The notes below the pieces were generated by a model. That model did no database searches and was not told the origin of the DNA. It saw nothing but the letters and a program-made list of their open reading frames with translations. Both the position numbers and the translations under genes were made by a program. From positions 3,968,001 through 4,032,000 of the forward strand of contig NZ_JALDST010000001.1 in NCBI RefSeq assembly GCF_022747945.1: a stretch of DNA of 64,000 nucleotides. The letters are read 5' to 3'. How positions within the stretch are numbered: the first letter of the stretch is position 1; each line of letters begins with the position of its first letter. Source of the stretch: Micromonospora sp. R77. GTDB taxonomy: Bacteria; Actinomycetota; Actinomycetes; Mycobacteriales; Micromonosporaceae. This document shows, one piece after another, positions 25,058 to 30,650 of this stretch.

Positions 25058-26722
25058 GGCTCTGGCACACATTTTGTGAGTCGCGCTCGTCGGTAGTTCG
25101 GGTTGGGTGCCGGGATGGAGATCATTCCGGCGTTGCTGCCGCACCTGACGGGCCTGCGGTTGGACGCGGTGGTGGTCCGGGGTGTCGGGGTCAGGATCGA
25201 TGCGGCGACACAGACTGTGCGGGCGCGGTGTGGCACCTGCAGCACCTGGTCGACCACTGTGCATGGCCGCTATGTGCGGAGGCTGGCGGATGTCAGGTTG
25301 GGTGGTCACGAGGTGCTGGTCGCGTTGACGGTCCGCCGATTCACCTGCGTGAACGGCGAATGCGGGCGGCGGACGTTCGTTGAGCAGGTGCCCGGGCTGA
25401 CTCGTCGGCATGCCCGTCACACCGTCGTGGCGGCCGGTGACCTGGAGGCCGTCGCGGTGGCGTTGGGCGGTCGCCCGGGCAGCAGGCTGGCGCATCGGTT
25501 GGCGGTGTCGGTCTCCCGGTCAACGTTGATCCGGATGATCCGCCGGATGCCCGACCCGCCGCCGGTGACACCGACGGTGCTGGGCGTGGACGACTTCGCC
25601 CGCCGTCGTGGGCACCGCTATGCGACCGTGCTGCTCGACATGCACACCCGCCGACCGATCGACGTCCTGCCCGACCGCACCGCCGACACCCTCGCCGCCT
25701 GGCTGCACGAACATCCCGGTGTTCAGATCATCTGCCGCGATCGAGGCGGCAGCTACGCAGACGGCGCCCGCAAGGGAGCACCTGATGCGATCCAGGTCGC
25801 CGACCGGTGGCACCTGCTAAAGAACCTCAGCGACACCGTCGAGAAAGTCATCCGCGGGCACCGCCGATGCCTACGCACCCACACCGAACCAACATCTGCC
25901 CTGGCCGCGCCGGCCGACGAGCCGGGCGAGACGGGGCGTCGGGCGGCGAACACGCGCCAACGCCACGCGGCCGTGCACGCTCTGCGAGCCGAGGGGCTGT
26001 CGATCAGCGCGACCGCCCGCCGCCTCGACATGAACGTCAGAACCGCCCGCAAGTACGCCCACGCCTCCACCGCCGAGGCGTTGATCGGCCCGAACGCCAG
26101 CAGCAGACCCAGCGTCCTCGCCCCGTTCCACTCCTACCTGCAGCAACGCCTCACCGACGGCGTCCATCAGACCGCTGACCTGCACGCCGAGATCCTGGCC
26201 CGCGGCTACCACGGCAGCCTGCGGGTGCTGCGCGACTGGCTCACCATCAACCGCAACCGACCCGCCCCTGCGACCGCAGTCCGGGTGCCGTCGGCCCGGC
26301 GGATCACCGCCTGGATCATGCGACCCGGCCACAAACTCACCGACGACGAACACGCCGCTCTCGCCGACGCCCGCCGCCGCTGCCCGGACCTCGACACCGT
26401 CGCCGACCTCGCCCGCGGGTTTGCCGCCCTGGTCCGCCACCAAGGCACCGGGCAGCACCTCGACGCTTGGATCAACCGCGCCCGCCGCGCCGGATACCCC
26501 GAGATCCGCGGCTTCGCCGCCGGTCTTGTCAGCGACCGCGACGCCGTCGTCGCCGGCCTCGCCCAGCCATGGAGTTCAGGTCCGGTCGAGGGCCAGGTCA
26601 ACCGCATCAAGACGATCAAGCGACAGATGTATGGCCGGGCGAACCTCGACCTCCTCCGCAAACGCGTCCTGACCAACTCGTGAGCCGCCATCAAGATCAA
26701 TCACAGAATCTGCGCCAGAGCC
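25058..26722 (+). mobile_element. ISL3-type insertion sequence inside the tRNA array
   Basis: About 1.67 kb with imperfect 22-bp terminal inverted repeats (GGCTCTGGCACACATT... and GGCTCTGGCGCAGATT...; three mismatches). ISL3 elements normally give an 8-bp target duplication, but the flanks (TGAAAACT and CCGTTTGA) do not match. The element lies 55 bp after tRNA-Glu and 35 bp before tRNA-Gly and interrupts no tRNA. Confidence 0.82.
25115..26683 (+). CDS. ISL3-family transposase
   Basis: The 522-aa protein has an N-terminal Cys-rich zinc-ribbon region (RCGTCSTW...CVNGECGRRTF) and a helix-turn-helix (SVSRSTLIRMI). The DDE core has GVDDFARRRGHRY (first Asp), ICRDRGGSYADG (second Asp) and SSGPVEGQVNRIKTIKRQM (Glu). 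A Mu-type HTH insertion near residue 300 (SISATARRLDMNVRTARKY) is usual for the family. ATG 25115 (MEIIPALLPH) is preferred over an upstream TTG. The gene is intact. Confidence 0.9.
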   Translation: MEIIPALLPHLTGLRLDAVVVRGVGVRIDAATQTVRARCGTCSTWSTTVHGRYVRRLADVRLGGHEVLVALTVRRFTCVNGECGRRTFVEQVPGLTRRHARHTVVAAGDLEAVAVALGGRPGSRLAHRLAVSVSRSTLIRMIRRMPDPPPVTPTVLGVDDFARRRGHRYATVLLDMHTRRPIDVLPDRTADTLAAWLHEHPGVQIICRDRGGSYADGARKGAPDAIQVADRWHLLKNLSDTVEKVIRGHRRCLRTHTEPTSALAAPADEPGETGRRAANTRQRHAAVHALRAEGLSISATARRLDMNVRTARKYAHASTAEALIGPNASSRPSVLAPFHSYLQQRLTDGVHQTADLHAEILARGYHGSLRVLRDWLTINRNRPAPATAVRVPSARRITAWIMRPGHKLTDDEHAALADARRRCPDLDTVADLARGFAALVRHQGTGQHLDAWINRARRAGYPEIRGFAAGLVSDRDAVVAGLAQPWSSGPVEGQVNRIKTIKRQMYGRANLDLLRKRVLTNS

Positions 26723-26757
26723 CCGTTTGAGGCGGCGTTGACAGTCGGTGGCTCCAC

Positions 26758-26830
26758 GCGGTTGTAGCGCAGCTGGTAGCGCATCACCTTGCCAAGGTGA
26801 GGGTCACGGGTTCGAATCCCGTCAACCGCT
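26758..26830 (+). tRNA. tRNA-Gly (anticodon GCC)
   Basis: Acceptor GCGGTTG/CAACCGC. Anticodon stem TCACC/GGTGA, loop TTGCCAA. T-arm ACGGG/CCCGT with TTCGAAT. All arms are regular. Confidence 0.92.
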
Positions 26831-26868
26831 CTCAACGATCACCGGCCACAGTCAGAAGGGAGGGCCCG

Positions 26869-27312
26869 GTGGACGCCGTTCTCGTCCTCAACGCCGACCT
26901 GGGACCGCTGCACCGGGTCCCGATCAAACACGCGATCCGGATGCTCATGCGCCAGGTCGCCGAGATTCACGAGGCCGAGCCGGACCGGCACCTCGGCATC
27001 TTCCCGATGCCCCGCGTGCTGCGGCTCGTCCGGTACGTCGTCACCCGGTGGCGCTACACCCACGGACCCGCCTGGTCCAAGGGCGGCGTGCTGCGCCGCG
27101 ACGGCCACCGGTGCGGCTACTGCCTCGGCCCGGCCACCACCGTCGACCACATCCTGCCCCGCTCGCGCGGCGGCCGGAACACCTACCAGAACACCATCAG
27201 CGCGTGCTACTCGTGCAACCAGCGCAAGGCCGACCGGACGCCCGCCGAGGCGGGCATGGAGCTGCTGCTCCAGCCGACCGTCCCCACCTGGTCCGGCACG
27301 CTGCAGCGCTGA
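26869..27312 (+). CDS. HNH endonuclease embedded in the tRNA array
   Basis: The 147-aa product has the zinc-HNH module CGYCLGPATTVDHILPRSRGG...NTISACYSCNQRKADRTP. Its N-terminal 70 residues form a basic helical lead (PIKHAIRMLMRQVAEIHE). GTG 26869 follows AAGGGAGGG. It is co-oriented with the tRNAs and sits between tRNA-Gly and tRNA-Gln. HNH genes inside tRNA arrays have been reported in other actinobacteria. A role in array mobility or maintenance is an inference. Confidence 0.85.
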   Translation: MDAVLVLNADLGPLHRVPIKHAIRMLMRQVAEIHEAEPDRHLGIFPMPRVLRLVRYVVTRWRYTHGPAWSKGGVLRRDGHRCGYCLGPATTVDHILPRSRGGRNTYQNTISACYSCNQRKADRTPAEAGMELLLQPTVPTWSGTLQR

Positions 27313-27348
27313 CCCCGGCCGGCGAGACCGCGGCTCGCCGGCCACCAT

Positions 27349-27421
27349 TCCGAGATGGTGCAACTGGCAGCACGTCCGCCTCTGGAGCGGAAGGTTGGAG
27401 GTTCGAGCCCTCCTCTCGGAG
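27349..27421 (+). tRNA. tRNA-Gln (anticodon CTG)
   Basis: Acceptor TCCGAGA/TCTCGGA. Anticodon stem TCCGC/GCGGA, loop CTCTGGA. T-arm GGAGG/CCTCC. Confidence 0.88.
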
Positions 27422-27426
27422 CGCAA

Positions 27427-27504
27427 TGCCCTCGTAGTCCAACTGGCAGGAGACGCGGTCGTGAGGCGGCCGACAGTGGCGGGTTCGAATCCCTCCGAGG
27501 GCAC
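27427..27504 (+). tRNA. tRNA-Leu-like (anticodon GAG)
   Basis: Acceptor TGCCCTC/GAGGGCA. Anticodon stem CGGTC/GGCCG, loop GTGAGGC with U33. The long variable arm expected of tRNA-Leu is missing, and the T-stem has a mismatch, so function is uncertain. Confidence 0.55.
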
Positions 27505-27507
27505 CAC

Positions 27508-27581
27508 GCCGACGTAGCTCAGCAGGCCAGAGCGTCCGCCTTGTAAGCGAAGAGTCACCGGTTCGAGCCCGGTCGTCGGCT
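27508..27581 (+). tRNA. tRNA-Thr (anticodon TGT)
   Basis: Acceptor GCCGACG/CGTCGGC. Anticodon loop CTTGTAA on a stem with one mismatch. T-arm ACCGG/CCGGT. Confidence 0.82.
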
Positions 27582-27584
27582 CCA

Positions 27585-27659
27585 GGTCAGCGCAGCACGA
27601 CAGGCGGTGCGCGCCCCTCGTAAGGGCGAGGTAGGCGGTTCGAGGCCGCCCGCTGGCTC
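27585..27659 (+). tRNA. tRNA-Thr (anticodon CGT)
   Basis: Acceptor GGTCAGC/GCTGGCT with wobble pairs at the end. D-stem GCAC/GTGC. Anticodon stem CGCCC/GGGCG, loop CTCGTAA. Confidence 0.75.
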
Positions 27660-27664
27660 TCCTT

Positions 27665-27736
27665 GCCGATGTAGCTCAGGTGGCAGAGCGGCCGGCTCAT
27701 AACCGGCAGGCCCCGGTTCGACGCCGGGCATCGGCA
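27665..27736 (+). tRNA. tRNA-Met-type (anticodon CAT)
   Basis: Acceptor GCCGATG/CATCGGC. Anticodon stem GCCGG/CCGGC, loop CTCATAA. It could be elongator Met or a lysidine-modified Ile; the sequence does not decide. T-loop TTCGACG. Confidence 0.82.
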
Positions 27737-27747
27737 CGCAACATCAC

Positions 27748-27833
27748 GCGCTCGTGGTGGAACTATCAGGTAGACACGTCGGCCTCAGGAGCCGATGCCG
27801 AAAGGCATGGGGGTTCGATTCCCCCCGAGCGCA
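27748..27833 (+). tRNA. tRNA-Leu (anticodon CAG)
   Basis: Type II tRNA of 86 nt. Acceptor GCGCTCG/CGAGCGC, anticodon stem TCGGC/GCCGA with loop CTCAGGA, long variable arm (TGCCGAAAGGCA) and a regular T-arm. Confidence 0.92.
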
Positions 27834-27836
27834 CGC

Positions 27837-27909
27837 GAGGTCGAAGGCGGAGCGGAGCCGCCGCCCCGGGGCACCCGGGGAGAAGTCGGTTCGACTCCGG
27901 CCGGCCGAG
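27837..27909 (+). tRNA. Degenerate tRNA-Cys-like element (anticodon GCA)
   Basis: Length and arm order fit a tRNA. Anticodon stem CCCCG/CGGGG has loop GGGCACC (position 33 is G). Acceptor pairs 1-72 and 2-71 are mismatched. Possibly a decaying copy; a regular Cys(GCA) gene lies at 30651. Confidence 0.4.
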
Positions 27910-27913
27910 CCAT

Positions 27914-27985
27914 GGGGTTGTAGCTCAGGTGGTAGAGCCTGCTGTCGCAATGCAGAGGTCAGGGGTTCGACTCCCCTCTTCTCCA
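27914..27985 (+). tRNA. tRNA-Ala (anticodon CGC)
   Basis: D-arm GCTC/GAGC and T-arm AGGGG/CCCCT. Anticodon loop GTCGCAA with U33. It keeps G3-U70 but has two U-U oppositions in the acceptor (GGGGTTG/CTTCTCC). It resembles the Ala(GGC) gene at 24730. Confidence 0.7.
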
Positions 27986-27988
27986 CTG

Positions 27989-28084
27989 CCCAGTCCGGCT
28001 AGCTCGTGGCCGCAGGGCCGCTGATGCGCGACAGGCGGTCCGAATGCGAGATCGAGCCCCTGCGGGGAAGCCGAGCCGGCTGGG
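27989..28084 (+). ncRNA. Rod-like structured RNA candidate inside the tRNA array
   Basis: Three nested stems: CCCAGTCCGGCT/AGCCGGCTGGG (11 bp with one bulged T), CCGCAGGG/CCCTGCGG (8 bp, perfect) and CCGC/GCGG. No tRNA cloverleaf or TTCGA loop is found. It occupies a tRNA-sized slot between tRNA-Ala and tRNA-Asp. It may be a small RNA such as a Y-like RNA, or a severely remodelled tRNA. Confidence 0.45.
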
Positions 28085-28098
28085 AGGTCGCGCGCCAA

Positions 28099-28172
28099 GG
28101 TGTCGTAGCTCAATTGGCCAGAGCACCGCCCTGTCGAGGCGGGGGTTGCGGGTTCGAGTCCCGTCGGCGCCG
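28099..28172 (+). tRNA. tRNA-Asp (anticodon GTC)
   Basis: Acceptor GGTGTCG/CGGCGCC with wobble pairs. Anticodon stem CCGCC/GGCGG, loop CTGTCGA. T-arm GCGGG/CCCGT. Confidence 0.88.
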
Positions 28173-28186
28173 CGCAGCAAGATCAT

Positions 28187-28273
28187 GGAGAGGTGGCCGA
28201 GTCCGGTCGATGGCAGCGCGTTGCTAGCGCGTAGCGGGTAACACCGCCGGGGGTTCGAATCCCTCCCTCTCCG
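28187..28273 (+). tRNA. tRNA-Ser (anticodon GCT)
   Basis: Type II, 87 nt. Acceptor GGAGAGG/CCTCTCC, anticodon loop TTGCTAG on a GC-rich stem, and a long variable arm. Confidence 0.9.
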
Positions 28274-28280
28274 CCATGTC

Positions 28281-28352
28281 GTCGTGGCCAAGTTGGTGAA
28301 GGCACTGCGCTGATAGCGCAGAGATGCGGTGGTTCGAGACCACCCCACGACA
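28281..28352 (+). tRNA. tRNA-Ile (anticodon GAT)
   Basis: Acceptor GTCGTGG/CCACGAC. Anticodon stem CTGCG/CGCAG, loop CTGATAG. T-arm GGTGG/CCACC. Confidence 0.88.
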
Positions 28353-28356
28353 CCAT

Positions 28357-28429
28357 GCCCCCGTAGCTCAGTGGATAGAGCACGAGATTACGGATCTCGG
28401 TGTCGCTGGTTCGATTCCAGTCGGGGGCT
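28357..28429 (+). tRNA. tRNA-Arg (anticodon ACG)
   Basis: Acceptor GCCCCCG/CGGGGGC. Anticodon stem CGAGA/TCTCG, loop TTACGGA. The A34 would be a TadA substrate. Confidence 0.92.
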
Positions 28430-28434
28430 CTCAT

Positions 28435-28507
28435 CGGGATATGGCCCAGCTTGGTAGGGCGCGCGTCTGGGGGCGCGAGGTCGCCGGTTCAAATCCGGCT
28501 ATCCCGA
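28435..28507 (+). tRNA. tRNA-Pro (anticodon GGG), abnormal anticodon arm
   Basis: Acceptor CGGGATA/TATCCCG, D-stem GCCC/GGGC and T-arm GCCGG/CCGGC are normal. The anticodon arm lacks one base compared with canonical Pro(GGG): it forms either a 6-nt loop with a U-G closing pair or a 4-bp stem with an 8-nt loop TCTGGGGG. Confidence 0.78.
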
Positions 28508-28512
28508 CTCAC

Positions 28513-28586
28513 CGGGTACTAGCTCAGCTTGGGAGAGCGCGCCGTTCGGGACGGCGAGGCCGGGGGTTCAAGTCCCTCGTACCCGA
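28513..28586 (+). tRNA. tRNA-Pro (anticodon CGG)
   Basis: Acceptor CGGGTAC/GTACCCG. Anticodon stem CGCCG/CGGCG, loop TTCGGGA. T-loop TTCAAGT. Confidence 0.88.
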
Positions 28587-28591
28587 CTCGT

Positions 28592-28679
28592 AGTGAGGCC
28601 AGCCGAGGGCAGGCGACGGCCGCGGTCTCGAAAACAGTTGGGGTGAAAGCCCGTGTCGGTTCGATCCCGACCCTCACCG
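28592..28679 (+). tRNA. tRNA-Ser (anticodon CGA)
   Basis: Type II, 88 nt. Acceptor AGTGAGG/CCTCACC with A1-C72 unpaired, anticodon loop CTCGAAA on a stem with one mismatch, long variable arm, and T-arm GTCGG/CCGAC. Confidence 0.8.
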
Positions 28680-28683
28680 CCAA

Positions 28684-28755
28684 GCCTCCGTAGCTCAGAG
28701 GAAGAGCAACCGACTCTTAATCGGTGGGCCGGGATATCGTAATTCCCCGGAGGCA
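28684..28755 (+). tRNA. tRNA-Lys (anticodon CTT), abnormal T-arm
   Basis: Acceptor GCCTCCG/CGGAGGC. Anticodon stem ACCGA/TCGGT, loop CTCTTAA. The T-loop reads ATCGTAA instead of TTCGAAT, with a U-U at the stem end. Confidence 0.75.
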
Positions 28756-28763
28756 CAATTTAC

Positions 28764-28836
28764 GCCCCGCTAGCTCAGGGGATAGAGCAGCAGTTTCCTA
28801 AACTGCGTGTCGCTGGTTCGATTCCAGCGCGGGGAA
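28764..28836 (+). tRNA. tRNA-Arg (anticodon CCT)
   Basis: Acceptor GCCCCGC/GCGGGGA with G1-A72 unpaired. Anticodon stem GCAGT/ACTGC, loop TTCCTAA. T-arm GCTGG/CCAGC. Confidence 0.82.
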
Positions 28837-28842
28837 CATATC

Positions 28843-28914
28843 GGGCCGCTAGCTCAATGGTAGAGCTGCCGACTTTTAATCGGAGTGTCCGGGGTTCGAT
28901 TCCCTGGCGGCCCA
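28843..28914 (+). tRNA. tRNA-Lys (anticodon TTT)
   Basis: Acceptor GGGCCGC/GCGGCCC. Anticodon stem core CCGA/TCGG, loop CTTTTAA. T-loop TTCGATT. Confidence 0.88.
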
Positions 28915-28916
28915 CT

Positions 28917-28993
28917 TGCGGGGTAGAGGAGTTCGGTCGTCCTCGCCGGTCTCATAAGCCGGAGATCACCTGGTTCAAATCCGGTCCCCGCTC
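28917..28993 (+). tRNA. Initiator-like tRNA-Met (anticodon CAT)
   Basis: The length of 77 nt, the unpaired 1-72 position (T-T next to GCGGGG/CCCCGC) and T-loop TTCAAAT match initiator tRNA. The three G-C pairs expected next to the anticodon loop are absent (stem CCGGT/GCCGG), so initiator function is doubtful. Confidence 0.7.
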
Positions 28994-28995
28994 CC

Positions 28996-29067
28996 GCCGT
29001 GGTAGCTCAGCGGGAGAGCAACGTCTCGACAAGGCGTAGGCCGCTGGTTCGATCCCAGCTCACGGCA
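28996..29067 (+). tRNA. tRNA-Val (anticodon GAC)
   Basis: Acceptor GCCGTGG/TCACGGC. Anticodon stem ACGTC/GGCGT, loop TCGACAA with C at position 33. T-arm GCTGG/CCAGC. Confidence 0.75.
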
Positions 29068-29073
29068 CACCGA

Positions 29074-29144
29074 CGCGCGTTCGGTTATGGGTAGGCCCTC
29101 GCCCTTTCAAGGCGATGAAGCGGGTTCGAGCCCCGCACGCGCGA
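29074..29144 (+). tRNA. tRNA-Glu (anticodon TTC)
   Basis: Acceptor CGCGCGT/ACGCGCG. Anticodon stem TCGCC/GGCGA, loop CTTTCAA. T-arm GCGGG/CCCGC. Confidence 0.82.
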
Positions 29145-29148
29145 CCAT

Positions 29149-29219
29149 TCCGGTGTCGTACAACGGCAGTACGGCCGACTGTTAATCGGCGAATAGTGGT
29201 TCGATTCCACTCACCGGAG
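29149..29219 (+). tRNA. tRNA-Asn (anticodon GTT)
   Basis: Acceptor TCCGGTG/CACCGGA. Anticodon stem GCCGA/TCGGC, loop CTGTTAA. T-arm AGTGG/CCACT. Confidence 0.88.
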
Positions 29220-29289
29220 CGATGACGGGCCGGGTGCGGGTGTGAGCCCTCCCGGCGGAGAGTGGTCCACCGGACCGCCCGGCGTCCCC

Positions 29290-29361
29290 GCCCGTGTAGC
29301 TCAGCGGTAGAGCACCGGTTCCACACACCGGGTTGCCCAGGTTCGATCCCTGGTGCGGGCA
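29290..29361 (+). tRNA. tRNA-Val (anticodon CAC)
   Basis: Acceptor GCCCGTG/TGCGGGC with wobble pairs. Anticodon stem CCGGT/ACCGG, loop TCCACAC with C at position 33. The 70-bp spacer before it can form two small hairpins but no tRNA. Confidence 0.75.
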
Positions 29362-29381
29362 CTGGCCTTCGGGCCGCGAGT

Positions 29382-29452
29382 GTGGCTGTAGCTCAATGGC
29401 AGAGCGCCGGGTTGTGGTCCCGGTGGTGGCGGTTCGACTCCGCCCAGTCACC
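29382..29452 (+). tRNA. tRNA-His (anticodon GTG)
   Basis: Acceptor GTGGCTG/CAGTCAC. Anticodon stem CCGGG/CCCGG, loop TTGTGGT. T-arm GGCGG/CCGCC. Confidence 0.85.
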
Positions 29453-29460
29453 CCAACGAG

Positions 29461-29493
29461 AACGGTCCCCCACCCGCAGGTGAGGGACCGCTT
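29461..29493 (+). terminator. Hairpin after tRNA-His
   Basis: Imperfect arms AACGGTCCCCCACC/GGTGAGGGACCGCTT around a 4-nt loop. It may be a terminator or processing site. A tRNA-like stub (CCTGGGCG...CGCCCGG, 29502-29556) follows. Confidence 0.4.
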
Positions 29494-29501
29494 CACCCAA
29501 T

Positions 29502-29556
29502 CCTGGGCGGCAACTGGTAGGGCTGCACCCCGGGGGTAGCAGCCCACGTCGCCCGG
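29502..29556 (+). pseudogene. Shortened tRNA-like stub
   Basis: CCTGGGCG pairs with CGCCCGG across 55 nt, and the start (GGCAACTGGTAGGGC) looks like a D-arm. There is no room for anticodon and T-arms. Probably a deletion derivative of a tRNA. Confidence 0.35.
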
Positions 29557-29560
29557 TCAA

Positions 29561-29644
29561 GCGCGTCGTGGGCGGCGGCACGCCCACCCGGCTGTAAACC
29601 GGACGCTCGTACGAGCAGACCTGGGTCGGCACCAGGGACGCGCA
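29561..29644 (+). tRNA. tRNA-Tyr (anticodon GTA)
   Basis: Type II, 84 nt. Acceptor GCGCGTC/GACGCGC, D-stem GGGC/GCCC, anticodon stem CCGG/CCGG with loop CTGTAAA, variable arm GCTCGTACGAGC. The T-loop GTCGGCA is atypical. Confidence 0.82.
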
Positions 29645-29648
29645 CCAA

Positions 29649-29721
29649 GCCCTCGTAGCTCAGGGGATAGAGCACGCCGCTCCGGACGGCGAGGCCGCAG
29701 GTTCGATTCCTGCCGAGGGCA
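29649..29721 (+). tRNA. tRNA-Arg (anticodon CCG)
   Basis: Acceptor GCCCTCG/CGAGGGC. Anticodon stem CGCCG/CGGCG, loop CTCCGGA. T-arm GCAGG/CCTGC. Its 3' half is nearly repeated at 30597-30644 beyond the nuclease gene. Confidence 0.92.
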
Positions 29722-29736
29722 CAACTCAAACCGGAC

Positions 29737-29766
29737 TCATACCGAGTGGGTTGGTATGATCGAGAT
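29737..29766 (+). promoter_or_regulatory. Promoter/operator of the PD-(D/E)XK nuclease gene
   Basis: A perfect inverted repeat TCATACC/GGTATGA with a 9-bp spacer overlaps a TATGAT -10 box (29755-29760). The predicted transcription start falls on the A of the ATG at 29767, so the mRNA would be leaderless and the palindrome would be a repressor site. Confidence 0.5.
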
Positions 29767-30594
29767 ATGGGTGTGTTCGATAGCGATGCGGCGCTCCGGG
29801 AGGCATTCCACGGGGCCAAGTCGCGGAAGCAGATCCTCGAACGGTTGGGGGTCACGGCGGCGACGTCCAACTACGAGCGCCTGAGCCGCGCTGCGGAACG
29901 GCTCAACGTCGACCTCCCGCCGCTCGGGAAGCACGGCAAGCAACGTCCCCCGAGCGGCGCCCTCGCTGACCAGGCGCGGTTGCGGGAACTCGTCGCGCGA
30001 GACCTGACCCTTGTGGAGATCCTGGCCGCTGTCGGCCTCGCCGTGACGCCCGCAAACCGGCACCGGCTCGCCGGCAAGCTCGCAGACATGGGTCTGACCG
30101 CCAAGCCGCCCGCCCGCGGCGTCCACAACTCGGCGGGCAACCTGACGCGCTTGACCGGCATCGCGCTGGACCGATTGACCAGGGCTGAGAAGCACACCAA
30201 CGCGACCGGCGACATGGCCGAGTTGGCGGTGGCAGCGTGTCTGCGCAGGCTCGGAGCCACGGTCTCGTTCCCGTTCGGGTACGCCTGCCGCTACGACCTG
30301 ATCGCCGACTTCGCCGGGAGCCTGTTCCGAGTACAGGTCAAGGCGGGAAGTGTGTCGAGGGGGTGCGTCACGGCCAACACGAAGAGTTCCAACACCAACC
30401 GGCCGAGTCGACGCTACGAGCAGTGCGACGTGGACGTGATCGCCGTGTACTGCCCCGCGCTTGCCTCGGTGTACTGGGTGCCGGTCACTGACCTCGGCGG
30501 GGCTTCCATCCTGTACCTACGGCTGGACGAGGCCGCCAACGGCCAGCGCGCGAACATCAAGTCGGCCTTCGACTACTACATCGGCCAGGTCTAG
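29767..30594 (+). CDS. PD-(D/E)XK homing-type endonuclease in the tRNA array
   Basis: In this 275-aa protein the N-terminal half is two helical HTH-like repeats (SRKQILERLGVTAATSNYERL; TLVEILAAVGLAVTPANRHRL). The C-terminal half has the nuclease core: GDMAELAVAACLRRLG, then YACRYDLIADF (catalytic Asp) and RVQVKAG (QxK). This matches the family containing I-Ssp6803I, a homing enzyme of a tRNA group I intron. I see no intron core here. ATG 29767 fits the leaderless promoter; GTG 29746 is an alternative. It is flanked by tRNA-Arg(CCG) and a tRNA-Arg 3' fragment. Confidence 0.75.
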   Translation: MGVFDSDAALREAFHGAKSRKQILERLGVTAATSNYERLSRAAERLNVDLPPLGKHGKQRPPSGALADQARLRELVARDLTLVEILAAVGLAVTPANRHRLAGKLADMGLTAKPPARGVHNSAGNLTRLTGIALDRLTRAEKHTNATGDMAELAVAACLRRLGATVSFPFGYACRYDLIADFAGSLFRVQVKAGSVSRGCVTANTKSSNTNRPSRRYEQCDVDVIAVYCPALASVYWVPVTDLGGASILYLRLDEAANGQRANIKSAFDYYIGQV

Positions 30595-30596
30595 GG

Positions 30597-30644
30597 GCAC
30601 CCGGCCGGACCGGGCGGTCGCAGGTTCGATTCCTGCCGGGGGCA
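30597..30644 (+). pseudogene. 5'-truncated tRNA-Arg fragment
   Basis: The fragment retains the 3' part of a tRNA-Arg: an anticodon-arm remnant with CGGAC, T-arm GCAGG/CCTGC, the 3' acceptor strand CGGGGGC and the A73 position. It shares 20 identical bases with tRNA-Arg(CCG) at 29649, but its acceptor matches tRNA-Arg(ACG) at 28357 better. It begins at the stop codon of the nuclease gene. Confidence 0.7.
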
Positions 30645-30650
30645 CGTCAC

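Noticed and set aside
27313..30650. Many short ORFs crossing the tRNA array
   Set aside because: They read tRNA sequences on both strands and have no consistent composition or start signals.
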